Shown: positions 31,126 through 39,559, numbered from the stretch's first letter. The stretch: 41,776 bases of DNA from a virus (IMGVR_UViG_3300033551_000257:1-41776); one strand, 5' to 3'. The notes: generated from the letters alone by a model not told the origin. Program-made: numbers and translations.

Positions 31126-33827
31126 CCCAGCCTGGCATCAACCCGCTCGCTATTGGCGGCGCAGCCATCAACCCTCTCGTATCGGGGCCGGTGGACTTGC
31201 GGCAGGCCCAGCAGCAAGCGGCTGGCGCCCAGACGCAACCGAGTGCCATCGAACAGATGATGGCTCAGGCCGATGCCGCAGAGGCAGAGGTCGTGGCCAA
31301 GCGGGCGCTCCAGAAAGAGCTCGAGGAACGGCACGGCGCGCTCGGTGTCGCCGGCACCCAATTCGCTCGCGGCGCGCTCGATGCGGTCATGGCCCCGGCG
31401 GCCCTGGGTGCGATGGCCATCGAAGGGGCTGGCGCTATCACCGGCGCGGAGTGGCTCGAGGAGTTCGGCCGCGACTTTGGCGGCGCCGCGTCCGGCAAGG
31501 AGCTGATGGCCAGCTACATGGCGCTCCAGGGCATGGACGCCGGCGACGCGAAAACGGCACTCAGCGACTACGAGCGCACCCAGCGGACCATCGACGAGCA
31601 GCAGGAGGCCTGGCCGCTGCTCTCCGCGGTGAGCCACGTCGGCGGCGCTGTTACGGTCGGCCTTGGTACGGGCATGTTGGCTGGCGGCCATGCGGGTCTA
31701 GGAACCATGGTCGGCGCTGGAGCGTTCGAAGGCGCCGGCGGCGGCGCTCAGCTCGCCTACGCCAAAAACGCATCGCTCCGGGACGTTGCGACCTCTGCCC
31801 TCATCGGCGCTGTGGTTGGCGGCGGCCTGACCTACGGTGTGGGCAAGGGCGCTCAGTACCTACACGGCCGGGCCGAGCACGCCGCAAAGCTGCGGGAGGC
31901 TTTCGGCGATGCGGACGACGTTGCTGCGCGCGCTGGCGTGACCGTAGAAGAGGCAGGCGGCAGGGAGGCGCAGTCGGTCATCGGCGAGCTGGAGAAGGCC
32001 AGGAAGGCCGCCCTGGACGCAGCAGAGAAGGCTTCTACGAACCCTGCCGTTCGGGAGCAGGCGCTGGCCGCTGCCAAGGCGGAGATGAGCGAGGCGCTGG
32101 CCAAGAAGGCCGGCAAGTTCGAGCCGGACGCTTGGCTCAGTCGCCCGCCGACCCCGCTCCAAAAGGTGCTCTACCGGTCGCACATCCTGGACAAGACCTC
32201 GGACGACGTGTCTCAGGCCGTAGCGAAGGTGGCCGAACGGCGCCCGGGGCTGGACGTAGCGCTCGACGTCAAGCGCATCGCCAAGCTCGTCAAGCAGTCC
32301 CAAAAGGACCTGTTCGGCGAGCCATCGGCAGGCATCGGCACCATTCAGAGCCGGGTCGGCCAACTCATGTCGCAGCTCCCCAAGTCGGTCGACGGCGACG
32401 CCCTGCGCTTCACGCTGCGGGACGCTTCGAGCCGGCTCATGAAGTCCGAGCTCCCCGAGGCGATGAAGGAGGCGCACGACCTCGTCCGGCTCCTGGGCAA
32501 GACCGCCTCGACCGCCGGCGACGATGCGACCCGGGCCTTTGCCGAGCGGGCCGCCCGGAGCCTGGCCGACGACATGACCGGTGAGGCGTTTGGGGACGCC
32601 GGTAAGCTGTACGCCCAGCTCATCGCCGACCCGAGCGACGCATTCACCGCCCTCGGTCAGCGCGAGCTCGCACGCGATGCGCTCCGGACCATGGCCGGCC
32701 GGGGCAAGCTGCCAGACGTCGTCCGAGCCGAGGCGAACGCCATCGCTGCCGCCAACGATGCCGCCGCGAAGCTCACCGGGCAGGCCGCGCCGAAGGGGCT
32801 CGCCGCTGAGCTACGCGCGGCAGAGAATCTCATGGCCAAGGCCGAGGAGGCCGTCACGCTCGACGGCGGTCCGACCGGGCGCGTGTTCGACTGGTTCAGC
32901 AACAAGGCATCCAGCAAGGTCAACGACTACATCGGCGGTCAGATTGGAACGGCTGTCGGCGGCATGATCGGCGGCTGGCCGGGCGCGATGGCCGGCAACC
33001 TCGTAGCCAACGCCGTGACGAAGCGCATCGGCCCCATGCTGAACGCGCTGAAGGCCATCGGCGGCAAGGAGCTGCCCCACGTTCCGCACCTGGCCAAGCA
33101 CTTCGGCATCGACGCAGCCAAGGACAAGACCCGCGTGCTCACCGTCGACAGCTACCTCAAGGGCAGCAGCGTCAAGCACGCCTCGCTCAGTGCCGAGGAG
33201 AAGCACAAGCAGAACGAGGTGCGCCGGGACGCCCTGGAGCAGTATGCGACGGCCGACGACCATCCGGAGCTGATGGAGGGCATCAAAGCGATCGACAACA
33301 TGGCACCCGGTCTGGGCGGGCCTGCGTCGCTCGACATGCAGGAGAAGTTCGCAACGCTCCGAGCCGACCTCATCAAGCCGCAGCCGAACATCCGCGGCAA
33401 GGCGTACGAGGTGCTGAGCTCCGAGGACCTGCGCAAGAACAACGCCATGTGGGAGGCCACGGTCGACCCGATGAGCGTCTACGACGACCTCGCGTCCGGC
33501 TCGCTCGACTACGACAAGCTCTCGTACGCCTGGAAGCAGTACCCGGGCCTACTCGTCGCGTCGCAGATGGCACTGGCCGACATCGTCCATTCGCATCTCG
33601 ACGACTCGCAGCGCGCGAACATCCCCGAGCACGTCCTGAGCCAACTCGACCTGGCGTTCCAGATGGAGGGCGGCCTTACGAAGTCGCTCGACCGCGGCAT
33701 GTCCAAGCGCATCGACCAGGCCAACCAGATGCTGGCGCAACAGACGCCGCAGAACAGACCACAGGGCACGCTCAAGCTGCCCGGAGCGAAGCCGACTCCT
33801 GTGATGCGCATCGGCGGCAACGTCTGA
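31122..33827 (+). CDS. Large internal virion (ejection) protein, 901 aa
   Basis: The biggest of the trio of likely ejection proteins. Long Ala/Glu/Lys helices, several Gly/Ala-rich hydrophobic segments near residues 75-240 (ARGALDAVMAPAALGAMAIEG, VGGAVTVGLGTGMLAGGHAG, ALIGAVVGGGLTYGVGKG) and another near 600-640 (IGGQIGTAVGGMIGGWPGAMAG) could form a membrane channel. No lytic transglycosylase motif is obvious. The start overlaps the preceding stop (ATGA). P22 gp16 and similar large proteins occupy this position. Confidence 0.65.
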   Translation: MTQPGINPLAIGGAAINPLVSGPVDLRQAQQQAAGAQTQPSAIEQMMAQADAAEAEVVAKRALQKELEERHGALGVAGTQFARGALDAVMAPAALGAMAIEGAGAITGAEWLEEFGRDFGGAASGKELMASYMALQGMDAGDAKTALSDYERTQRTIDEQQEAWPLLSAVSHVGGAVTVGLGTGMLAGGHAGLGTMVGAGAFEGAGGGAQLAYAKNASLRDVATSALIGAVVGGGLTYGVGKGAQYLHGRAEHAAKLREAFGDADDVAARAGVTVEEAGGREAQSVIGELEKARKAALDAAEKASTNPAVREQALAAAKAEMSEALAKKAGKFEPDAWLSRPPTPLQKVLYRSHILDKTSDDVSQAVAKVAERRPGLDVALDVKRIAKLVKQSQKDLFGEPSAGIGTIQSRVGQLMSQLPKSVDGDALRFTLRDASSRLMKSELPEAMKEAHDLVRLLGKTASTAGDDATRAFAERAARSLADDMTGEAFGDAGKLYAQLIADPSDAFTALGQRELARDALRTMAGRGKLPDVVRAEANAIAAANDAAAKLTGQAAPKGLAAELRAAENLMAKAEEAVTLDGGPTGRVFDWFSNKASSKVNDYIGGQIGTAVGGMIGGWPGAMAGNLVANAVTKRIGPMLNALKAIGGKELPHVPHLAKHFGIDAAKDKTRVLTVDSYLKGSSVKHASLSAEEKHKQNEVRRDALEQYATADDHPELMEGIKAIDNMAPGLGGPASLDMQEKFATLRADLIKPQPNIRGKAYEVLSSEDLRKNNAMWEATVDPMSVYDDLASGSLDYDKLSYAWKQYPGLLVASQMALADIVHSHLDDSQRANIPEHVLSQLDLAFQMEGGLTKSLDRGMSKRIDQANQMLAQQTPQNRPQGTLKLPGAKPTPVMRIGGNV

Positions 33828-33841
33828 ACAAGGAAAAGAAC

Positions 33842-34351
33842 ATGTCCATACGCGAGTTCGAAGCCCACAACGTTTTGTTGCCCCTTAAGAACGCCACCGG
33901 CATGCGGGCAATCGCCAACATCCCGGTCAGCAACGCTGGCACCGTGCAGAACATGGCCTCGCTGTTCGGCAAGTTCCAGGCCGGGCACTACATCACCCCG
34001 CAGGCAGACGGCGCGAAAATCTACGTCGCATGGGGCTCCAACGACGTGGGCGCGACGCTGATGCTCGGCCTGACCGGATTCGGCATTGACGCGAACTTTA
34101 CGGGGACTGGTCCGGGCGTCTGCTACCCGATCCCAGACGGCGTGATGCTGCCCGGCGTCCCGTACGGCGGCTTAGAATCCGGCATCCCCACCGGCCATGT
34201 CGGCGCCACGACGCTCGGCGCAACACTGGTCAGCGGCTACAACTACGTGCACGCCCGGGTCGCTTCCGGCGGCGTCGCAACGGCGTTCCTTCGGCTGTAC
34301 CGCTCCAGCCTCGCGCCGAACCAGACTCCGGGAGAGTTCACAGTCCCATGA
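33842..34351 (+). CDS. Beta-rich virion protein, 169 aa
   Basis: The ATG at 33842 has an AAGGA ribosome site (33830-33834). The protein is Gly/Ala/Val-rich with many strands (IREFEAHNVLLPLKNATGMRAIAN, GAKIYVAWGSNDVGATLMLGLTGF, VGATTLGATLVSGYNYVHARV). It looks like a receptor-binding or tail-surface domain, but no family is recognised. It ends by ATGA overlap with the lectin-like protein. Confidence 0.55.
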   Translation: MSIREFEAHNVLLPLKNATGMRAIANIPVSNAGTVQNMASLFGKFQAGHYITPQADGAKIYVAWGSNDVGATLMLGLTGFGIDANFTGTGPGVCYPIPDGVMLPGVPYGGLESGIPTGHVGATTLGATLVSGYNYVHARVASGGVATAFLRLYRSSLAPNQTPGEFTVP

Positions 34352-35136
34352 GACGCTTTGCGCTACCGAACGCGCGCGGGACGCCGCTGGCAGGCCCGCC
34401 CAGCCCCATCTGGCCGCCGACTAAGCTGCCCGGGTGCGCGGCTTGGTACGACATGCAAGAGACGTTCGGCGAGAGCGCCGGAGCCATTACGAGCGTCCGC
34501 AACATGGTCACCGCCAGCGACCTGATGGCGCAGGGCAACGCGACGAACCAGGCCGCGTACGAGGCGACCGGGCTCAACGGGCTGCCGTGCATGAAGTTCG
34601 ACGGCGCTGGCGACCACATGCTCTCGACCGAGGCGGCGCCCATGTCTGTTCTCGGCAACGTCGCAGCGGAACTGACGTTCATCTACGTCGCCGACATCGT
34701 CACGCCGAACCGGTCGTCAGCAGTGTTCGGCGCTGGCAACTCCGGCGTCTCTAACTCGCGGTTCTTCTCGATCGGAACGAGCACGGTCAACGGCGGACAG
34801 CACATCTACAACACGGAGGGCGACGCGAGCGGCATCAACAGGGCGGCGAGAACGGTCACAGCCGTAGCTGGCCCGCAGGTCGTGGCGTGGGTCTCTATTG
34901 GGGCCAACGTGTCCTGCTACGTCAACGGCAAACAACTCGGCATGACGTCCTTCACGCTGTTCAGCGAAGCCGTCACGGTGAACCGGTTTGCTCTTGGTTG
35001 CCGCCCTGACTCAGCCCCGGACACGTTCTACGATGGGCGCCTCGGCTGCCTCCTGCTGTTCGGCCGCGCACTGCCCAAGGCCGATATGCTCGGCCTGAGC
35101 ACCGCCATGATGGCGCGCTGGAGGGTCCGCACATGA
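34348..35136 (+). CDS. Concanavalin/LamG-like lectin-fold protein, 262 aa
   Basis: The sequence has the LamG-like jelly-roll pattern: LNGLPCMKFDGAGDHM, LTFIYVADIV, then TSTVNGGQHIYN, VVAWVSIGANVSCYVNGKQLG and NRFALGCRPDS, with FYDGRLGCLLLFGRALPKADM near the end. Proteins of this fold in phage tails bind glycans on the host surface. It is located after the ejection proteins and just before the lysis genes. It is overlapped at both ends with neighbours by ATGA. Confidence 0.7.
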   Translation: MRRFALPNARGTPLAGPPSPIWPPTKLPGCAAWYDMQETFGESAGAITSVRNMVTASDLMAQGNATNQAAYEATGLNGLPCMKFDGAGDHMLSTEAAPMSVLGNVAAELTFIYVADIVTPNRSSAVFGAGNSGVSNSRFFSIGTSTVNGGQHIYNTEGDASGINRAARTVTAVAGPQVVAWVSIGANVSCYVNGKQLGMTSFTLFSEAVTVNRFALGCRPDSAPDTFYDGRLGCLLLFGRALPKADMLGLSTAMMARWRVRT

Positions 35137-35213
35137 TCGGCCTCCTCCTCGAACGCCTGCTCGTCTCGCTGCTGCGGTGGAATGACCGCAGAAGGTACGG
35201 AGCGAAGCCATGA
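35133..35213 (+). CDS. Tiny hydrophobic-basic peptide gene, 26 aa
   Basis: The ATG at 35133 overlaps the lectin stop, and the TGA at 35211-35213 overlaps the endolysin ATG at 35210. The peptide MIGLLLERLLVSLLRW plus a basic tail is an amphipathic, hydrophobic helix. It is too small to classify; it could be a leader for coupling, a small holin-like effector or just a translational bridge. Confidence 0.4.
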   Translation: MIGLLLERLLVSLLRWNDRRRYGAKP

Positions 35214-35842
35214 TGCTCGAAGCCGAAAAGACCCCCGTCACCCCGACCGACGTTGCCCGAGCGCTTCGAGCGGCCTGGCTGCGGCTGCTCGAGGTCGTGC
35301 CGGCAGAGCAACAGCTTGCGGTACTGATGGCCCAGAGCGCGCTCGAGACGGGCCGGTGGAAGTCGTGCTGGAACTTCAACCTTGGCAACATCAAGGGCGG
35401 CGGGAAGTGGGGCGGCGATACCTGCCAGTTCCGCTGCAACGAGGTCATCAACGGGAAGGTCGAGTGGTTCGACCCGCCGCACCCTCAGACGACGTTTCGC
35501 GCCTACGCGCACCTGACTGACGCGGCCGCGGACTACCTCTGGTTGCTCCGTCGCCGGTTCGCCCAGGCCTGGGAATACGTGCTGCGCGGCGACCCGGTCG
35601 GCTTCTCGCAGGCCCTGAAGCGGCAGAAGTACTACACCGCGCCGGAGCCGCCCTACACGAAGGCCGTCAAGTCGCTGTTCAACGAGTACCTGCGACTGCT
35701 GATGAACGGGGACAGCTCGCCGCCACCGCCGCCGGACGAAGCGCCCGACACGGAGCCGGCCGGCCATGGGCTCGAAGCGCTGGCGCTCAGTATCGCTGCG
35801 TTCGATGCGGTCTCAGCGAGCAGGGAGGACAGGGAGCCATGA
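35210..35842 (+). CDS. Endolysin, glucosaminidase/lysozyme-like, 210 aa
   Basis: Lysozyme-superfamily core: LMAQSALETGRWKSCWNFNLGNIKG with general acid E46 followed by the FNLGNIKG loop typical of GH73-like glucosaminidases, then FRAYAHLTDAAADYLWLLRRRF and KRQKYYTAPEPPYTKAVKSL. This family cuts peptidoglycan sugar bonds. There is no signal peptide, so it needs a holin. The C-terminal 45 residues are a Pro/Asp linker and a short helix. It is coupled to the next small gene by ATGA. Confidence 0.82.
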   Translation: MMLEAEKTPVTPTDVARALRAAWLRLLEVVPAEQQLAVLMAQSALETGRWKSCWNFNLGNIKGGGKWGGDTCQFRCNEVINGKVEWFDPPHPQTTFRAYAHLTDAAADYLWLLRRRFAQAWEYVLRGDPVGFSQALKRQKYYTAPEPPYTKAVKSLFNEYLRLLMNGDSSPPPPPDEAPDTEPAGHGLEALALSIAAFDAVSASREDREP

Positions 35843-36054
35843 AAAAGGGCCTAGAGCATCTCGCCAACACAATCGCCGCCGGCTTCCGTTCGATGAAGAA
35901 CGAATTCAGGACGCAGCGGACCAGCATCGAGCAGCTCCAGACGGCCGTGGTCGAGTACCACCGGAGCAGCGAGGACCGAGACGCTCTGAAGGGTCAGCGC
36001 TTGGCCGACCTCGAAGAAGCGGTGCGAGAGCTCAGGCGGAAGGCTGCGCAGTGA
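35839..36054 (+). CDS. Small coiled-coil protein, 71 aa
   Basis: The ATG overlaps the endolysin stop; the TGA overlaps the next GTG. It has a hydrophobic-basic opening (GLEHLANTIAAGFRSMKNEF) followed by a heptad-rich helix (SIEQLQTAVVEYH, LADLEEAVRELRRKAAQ). As it lies in the lysis cassette it may be a spanin-like or lysis-regulator component, but it lacks a signal sequence or clear transmembrane segment. Confidence 0.6.
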   Translation: MKKGLEHLANTIAAGFRSMKNEFRTQRTSIEQLQTAVVEYHRSSEDRDALKGQRLADLEEAVRELRRKAAQ

Positions 36055-36410
36055 GCAAGCTGAACGGCCACGCGCCGCCCGACCCGCTCGACGAGCTGGA
36101 CGACGTCATTGCCGAGCTCGAGGGCAGCGAATGGGACGACGAGGAAATCACCGCCGAGCACTACATCCACGTCGAGAAGGGCGGCACCGTCATCGTGGAC
36201 CAGACCGGAAAGAACCGAGCCATGTCCAAGCAAGAAGCCGACGAAATCACCCTGACGGACCACGGGGCGCTGCCGAAGCAGCAGAGCGACCCGCCGCCGA
36301 GCAAGGTGTCACCGCTCTCCATCGCTTGGCTCATGGCCAAGAAGTTCCCGCCCTGGGGCGCCGTGCTCGTGGCGATTGCCTGTATCATCGCGTTCGTGCT
36401 GACGCGGTAG
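36051..36410 (+). CDS. C-terminally anchored membrane protein, 119 aa (holin or lysis accessory candidate)
   Basis: GTG at 36051 with GTGA overlap. A soluble acidic N-terminal part (DPLDELDDVIAELEGSEWDD) leads through a Ser/Pro linker to one strong C-terminal helix, WGAVLVAIACIIAFVL, ending in TR at the terminus. This tail-anchored layout occurs in lysis genes of several phages. A single-span type III holin or an inner-membrane spanin-like protein are both possible. It is the last rightward gene; a leftward gene ends 18 bases away. Confidence 0.55.
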   Translation: MSKLNGHAPPDPLDELDDVIAELEGSEWDDEEITAEHYIHVEKGGTVIVDQTGKNRAMSKQEADEITLTDHGALPKQQSDPPPSKVSPLSIAWLMAKKFPPWGAVLVAIACIIAFVLTR

Positions 36411-36428
36411 TCGAGTCAGGTAGTGTGA

Positions 36429-36632
36429 TCACGGGTCGTCGCACTCACAATGGCTGCTCCCGCACGTCTCGCAGTCTACGTGGTTGCGTTCGCAGTGGCG
36501 CACCTGGCGCTCCAGATTCGCGATCGTGCCCTCGAGATCGAGTAGCTTAAGGGCTACGTCCTCGCGCACACTGAACTGAGCGCTCAGCAGCCCGTGGCGG
36601 CGGTAGACTGCGAGCGCTTCCTGTCGCGTCAC
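36429..36632 (-). CDS. Small Cys-rich protein, 67 aa
   Basis: GTG at 36632 overlaps the stop of the upstream leftward gene (GTGA); an earlier in-frame GTG at 36716 would overlap that gene by 88 bases and is less likely. The C-terminus HCERNHVDCETCGSSHCEC looks like a zinc site. A heptad-like helix (LLDLEGTIANLERQV) precedes it. Last gene of the left operon, convergent with the lysis genes. Function unknown. Confidence 0.6.
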   Translation of the reverse strand: MTRQEALAVYRRHGLLSAQFSVREDVALKLLDLEGTIANLERQVRHCERNHVDCETCGSSHCECDDP

Positions 36633-36853
36633 AGCGCGCCCCAGTATAACGGCCGCGTCTGCATCGGGCACGGTAGCTTCGAGTCGCACAGCCCACCACA
36701 GCCGCAGACCATGCACGCGGGATCGCCGGGTCGGCAGTGGCCGAGCTTGCGCTTGTGCGCCTCACAGTGCGTCGTGGAGAGGTAGTCGCGGATTCGGCTC
36801 GAGCGCTTGCGGTCCTGGGATTTGCCGACGTAGGGCATGGGGTCTCCGTTCAT
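36629..36853 (-). CDS. Cys-rich hypothetical protein, 74 aa
   Basis: The ATG at 36853 overlaps the stop of the next gene upstream (ATGA). Basic start (PYVGKSQDRKRSSRIRDYL), then HCEAHKRKLGHC, CMVCGCGGLC and KLPCP, eight or so cysteines with His, strongly suggestive of zinc binding. No named family. It is coupled to the gene that follows by GTGA. Confidence 0.6.
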   Translation of the reverse strand: MNGDPMPYVGKSQDRKRSSRIRDYLSTTHCEAHKRKLGHCRPGDPACMVCGCGGLCDSKLPCPMQTRPLYWGAL

Positions 36854-37083
36854 TGCTGGTCGCACAGGCAGGGCACGTAACCGCAGGCCGAGCACTCGCC
36901 GCGCCCAAAGGCTGCTTCGGCAGCGCGCTCTGCCGACTCTCGCGACAGCGCTTGCTGCACCGCGCGCCCCACCCACGCCGAAAAGGGCATGCCGGCAGCT
37001 TTGGCTGCCTCGCGTGCGTAGTCGCGGAGCACGGGGTCAACCCACGCGCTCAGGATCACGGTGTTGCGGCGATGCTCGTTCAT
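36850..37083 (-). CDS. Ribbon-helix-helix-like regulator with Cys tail, 77 aa
   Basis: RRNTVILSAWVDPVLRDYAREAAKAAGMPFSAWVGRAVQQAL fits the CopG/Arc ribbon-helix-helix: a short strand, then two helices with the MPFSAWV turn. A C-terminal CSACGYVPCLC adds a probable zinc site, an uncommon addition for this fold. It could regulate the left operon or bind a host promoter. ATGA overlaps at both ends. Confidence 0.65.
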   Translation of the reverse strand: MNEHRRNTVILSAWVDPVLRDYAREAAKAAGMPFSAWVGRAVQQALSRESAERAAEAAFGRGECSACGYVPCLCDQQ

Positions 37084-37376
37084 CGCGGCTCCTGATCCGG
37101 TCTGCGGCGCAACGCTTCGCTTTCGGGGTCTGTCGCCGCTGCCTCGCGCTGCACGCGCCTATCCAACACCGCGGCCATGCCTGAGACGGACGGCTCGCAA
37201 ATGTTGTCCGGTCTCTGCCCGAGCAGAATGCAGCGCTTGCCGTCGTAGTGCACGCACCCTTCTTCGCGGCAGTACGGAACACCGGATTCCCAGCGCGGCA
37301 TCGCTCGGTGAGTCCCGGGTGTTACCGCGTCCAATTCTGCGACCAGCCGCCATCCTCGGTGTTTCATGTCAGTCAT
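37080..37376 (-). CDS. Small Cys-motif protein, 98 aa
   Basis: ATG at 37376, with another ATG 3 codons on. CREEGCVHYDGKRC...ICEP gives C-X4-C-X7-C-X10-C, a spacing I have seen in small phage proteins with likely metal sites. The C-terminus is charged and helical. Function unknown. The stop overlaps the next gene; the gap to the SLOG gene upstream is 3 bases. Confidence 0.6.
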   Translation of the reverse strand: MTDMKHRGWRLVAELDAVTPGTHRAMPRWESGVPYCREEGCVHYDGKRCILLGQRPDNICEPSVSGMAAVLDRRVQREAAATDPESEALRRRPDQEPR

Positions 37377-37379
37377 CGC

Positions 37380-37748
37380 TCAAAGCGTCGCCGGCACGAT
37401 GCGCACCGGTATGTCGTGTTTCGTTGCCTGCTTGATCATGTCGAGGGTGCCCGGTGACGAGCCATCCCAGAACGCGATGCAGAGGTCGGCCCCGGCCTGG
37501 GCCATCTGGAGGTTTCTGGCAGGCCCAGCGTAGCGCCCAGCAGTGCCCTGCCAGTCCGCGGGGTGACCCTCCTCGGAGTAGCCGCGCTCCCTGGCCCAGC
37601 GCGCCGCAAGCGCGTCAGCCCCGCGCGCGGCGCCGTGGACGATGACGAGGGTCTGCATCATGGCCTCGTGCTGCGCGACGCCGTCCAGCCACCTCTTCAG
37701 CAGGTCGTAGTTCTCGAAGGTTCGTGTTCCGCAAACGATGACTCTCAT
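37380..37748 (-). CDS. SLOG/DUF2493-like protein (YspA-related), 122 aa
   Basis: The protein reads RVIVCGTRTF, TLVIVHGAARGADALAARWA, AGPARNLQMAQAGADLCIAFWDG and SSPGTLDMIKQA, matching the Rossmann-like SLOG family (YspA/DUF2493), which binds nucleotides or related ligands. Members occur widely in phages near recombination genes and in signalling contexts; the role here is unknown. Complete at normal length. It has a GGAG ribosome site upstream. Confidence 0.82.
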   Translation of the reverse strand: MRVIVCGTRTFENYDLLKRWLDGVAQHEAMMQTLVIVHGAARGADALAARWARERGYSEEGHPADWQGTAGRYAGPARNLQMAQAGADLCIAFWDGSSPGTLDMIKQATKHDIPVRIVPATL

Positions 37749-37770
37749 GGGGAAACTCCAGTCAGATAGG

Positions 37771-38364
37771 CTAGGGGGTCTCCCTGGTCGTGCCGTGGAT
37801 GGGGCACTGAGGTGAAACGCGGTACGCGACTGCGCGGCAGAGCTTGCATTCGGCGGTTTCAGGCATCTCGGGCAGCATATTCATGGTGGCCTCGTCGTCC
37901 GGGTGGGCGCGGCTCAGGTGACCAAACGGGACCGGCTCGGTAGGGCTGAGCGCGGCACGTTTCTTTCTGCCTGCGCTGAGGATTGATGCTGCCTCACAGG
38001 CTCGACACGTTGTGCCGTACCGGTGAGCGTCGCCGTCGCAATCCCAGTTCTTGTAACAGTCCGATGCGAAGGCCCTGAGTTCGTCGGCTTCTGCCATCGC
38101 ATCGAGCGCTTCGGCCTCACGGTCGCGCACGCACTGGCGCAGTTTGGCCATGCGGTCGTCTACCTCCAACACCATCCTGAGCGCCTCGTCGCGCTCCGCC
38201 TCGGCCTTCTCGAGCTTTCCCAGGACGGCCTTCCAGTGGTTGAAGTATGCCTGTTTCTCGTGCTGGACGGCCTCGGCCTTGTCGGCGACCTCGCTCCAGT
38301 AGGCGGACGGCTCGACCTCGAGAGCGCGGTGGAGGCGGAGCATGTCTTCAGTGAGTTCAGTCAT
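37771..38364 (-). CDS. Hypothetical coiled-coil protein with Cys sites, 197 aa
   Basis: Residues 10-105 are long helices with coiled-coil character (KAEAVQHEKQAYFNHWKAV, KLEKAEAERDEALRMVLEVDDRMAKLRQCVRDREAEAL). Then NWDCDGDAHRYGTTCRACEA and, at the end, ECKLCRAVAYRVSPQCPIHG look like two zinc sites. It has a good GGAG upstream of ATG 38364. Not recognised; possibly a DNA-binding or recombination accessory factor. Confidence 0.6.
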   Translation of the reverse strand: MTELTEDMLRLHRALEVEPSAYWSEVADKAEAVQHEKQAYFNHWKAVLGKLEKAEAERDEALRMVLEVDDRMAKLRQCVRDREAEALDAMAEADELRAFASDCYKNWDCDGDAHRYGTTCRACEAASILSAGRKKRAALSPTEPVPFGHLSRAHPDDEATMNMLPEMPETAECKLCRAVAYRVSPQCPIHGTTRETP

Positions 38365-38390
38365 GGTGTTACTCCGTCAGTGGCCCGAAG

Positions 38391-39152
38391 CTAGGGGTTC
38401 TCCTCATCGTCGCCGAACGTCAGTTCGAGCTCCTCTTCAACGTCGAACGGAACGATGCTTTCGACGTAGCCGGGCCAGTAATCGTCCCGCTCGCAGCCGA
38501 TGTACCGCTCGAGCCAAATGCGACAAAGCCGACGGCCCTGGTCGATTGCTCTGTCAGTCAGCCGCATCACTGTGACGCAATGTGGCGGGGTCGACTCGAC
38601 TGCAACGACGTAGGCTTCCGTCGGCTTGCCTAGGCCGGATAGTCGCACACCATCTAGGTACCACGCAAGCTGCGCATGGTAGTGGCGCCACGTCGCATCG
38701 CGGGCGAACCGGTCCGGGTCGGCACATCGCGTCGTCTTCAGATCGGCAATGAACGTACCGGCGCGGGCATCGGGCGTACCGGAGCAGGGCACGCCTTGCT
38801 GCAGCCACTCGAGCCGCTGCTCAAGGGCCACGCCGTCGGCAGCGATGAGGTGGCGGGCTTCGCGGTTGCCCCACACCGCTTCGGCCATTGCTTCGGCCTG
38901 GGCATGCTCGCGGCGGTTCAGGATTGTCTTGCCGGCGTGCTCGTCCTGGAATTCCTGCCAGACCTTGCCGCTGCGCACCTTGCCGGTGAACACCGCTACG
39001 GGTTGGTCGAGCAGCAGAGCGTGCGCACCCGAACCGAGCCGCATCGCCAAGGTCTCCTCCATGCCATTGCTCATCGCGTGGAGACAGTGCGCAGGGGAGC
39101 GCGACATCCACTTCAGGGCGGAGAACCGGAGCATAGGTCGCGGCTCCGTCAT
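38391..39152 (-). CDS. PD-(D/E)XK exonuclease, RecE/Cas4-like, 253 aa
   Basis: Alkaline-exonuclease type core: LGSGAHALLL (H44), SGTPDAR (P127-D128), FIADLKTT (D137, K139) and YHAQLAWYLDG (Q161), the exonuclease VIII C-terminal or YqaJ-like arrangement. It would resect double-stranded ends to leave a 3' tail for annealing in phage recombination. Its direct downstream partner in the operon, overlapped by ATGA at 39149-39152, is a likely ssDNA-binding protein. Length and motifs look complete. Confidence 0.85.
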   Translation of the reverse strand: MTEPRPMLRFSALKWMSRSPAHCLHAMSNGMEETLAMRLGSGAHALLLDQPVAVFTGKVRSGKVWQEFQDEHAGKTILNRREHAQAEAMAEAVWGNREARHLIAADGVALEQRLEWLQQGVPCSGTPDARAGTFIADLKTTRCADPDRFARDATWRHYHAQLAWYLDGVRLSGLGKPTEAYVVAVESTPPHCVTVMRLTDRAIDQGRRLCRIWLERYIGCERDDYWPGYVESIVPFDVEEELELTFGDDEENP

Positions 39153-39559
39153 CCGTTCATCCCCGGTTCGTCTGGCAGGTTATCGGGCGGCTCGTCGGGC
39201 GGCGCTTCCGGCTCCGGGACGCTCTTGCCGTTGCTGCGCGGAATGCCCTGGCGCACCCGGATACAGTCCACGGTCTTGCCGCCGAAGTCCGTCGTGGTCG
39301 GGTAGATGGTGATGCGCTTCCCGATCCACTGGTCGGTGTTGTTGCCGTACATGGCGGCGATGGTCTTGCAGTTCGTCACGTTCAGCGCGAGCGGCTTGTC
39401 CTTGCCCTTGAAGTGACAGATGGGCTTTTTGCTGCTCTTGCCGCCGTCGCCCTTAATCTGGCCGCCCTGCACCTTGGCGATCTCGACCGTGACTTCGCGG
39501 CCGTTGAGCATGAAGGCGTACAGGTAGTCCTTGTCGAACATGGTGCGAAAGTCAGGCAT
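39149..39559 (-). CDS. Probable ssDNA-binding or annealing partner, 136 aa
   Basis: Start ATG at 39559 behind AGGAG; a GTG at 39649 in frame, directly after the upstream stop, would give 166 aa and cannot be excluded. The core (YLYAFMLNGREVTVEIAKVQGG, KKPICHFKGKDKPLALNVTNC, TDQWIGKRITIYPTTTDFGGKTVDCIRVR) is a beta-barrel-like family common beside phage exonucleases. A Pro/Glu tail ends the protein, as in many ssDNA-binding proteins. Function inferred from neighbours. Confidence 0.65.
   Translation of the reverse strand: MPDFRTMFDKDYLYAFMLNGREVTVEIAKVQGGQIKGDGGKSSKKPICHFKGKDKPLALNVTNCKTIAAMYGNNTDQWIGKRITIYPTTTDFGGKTVDCIRVRQGIPRSNGKSVPEPEAPPDEPPDNLPDEPGMNG

Noticed and set aside
22853-33827. 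Siphovirus-type tape measure among the large tail genes
   Set aside because: No tail tube, tail terminator or chaperone frameshift pair is present; the large helical proteins have channel-like hydrophobic segments typical of podovirus ejection proteins.
36404-36440. Bidirectional terminator between lysis and left operons
   Set aside because: Only an 8-base palindrome (GTGATCAC) is present; no GC-rich stem with T-tract is visible, so no terminator is called.
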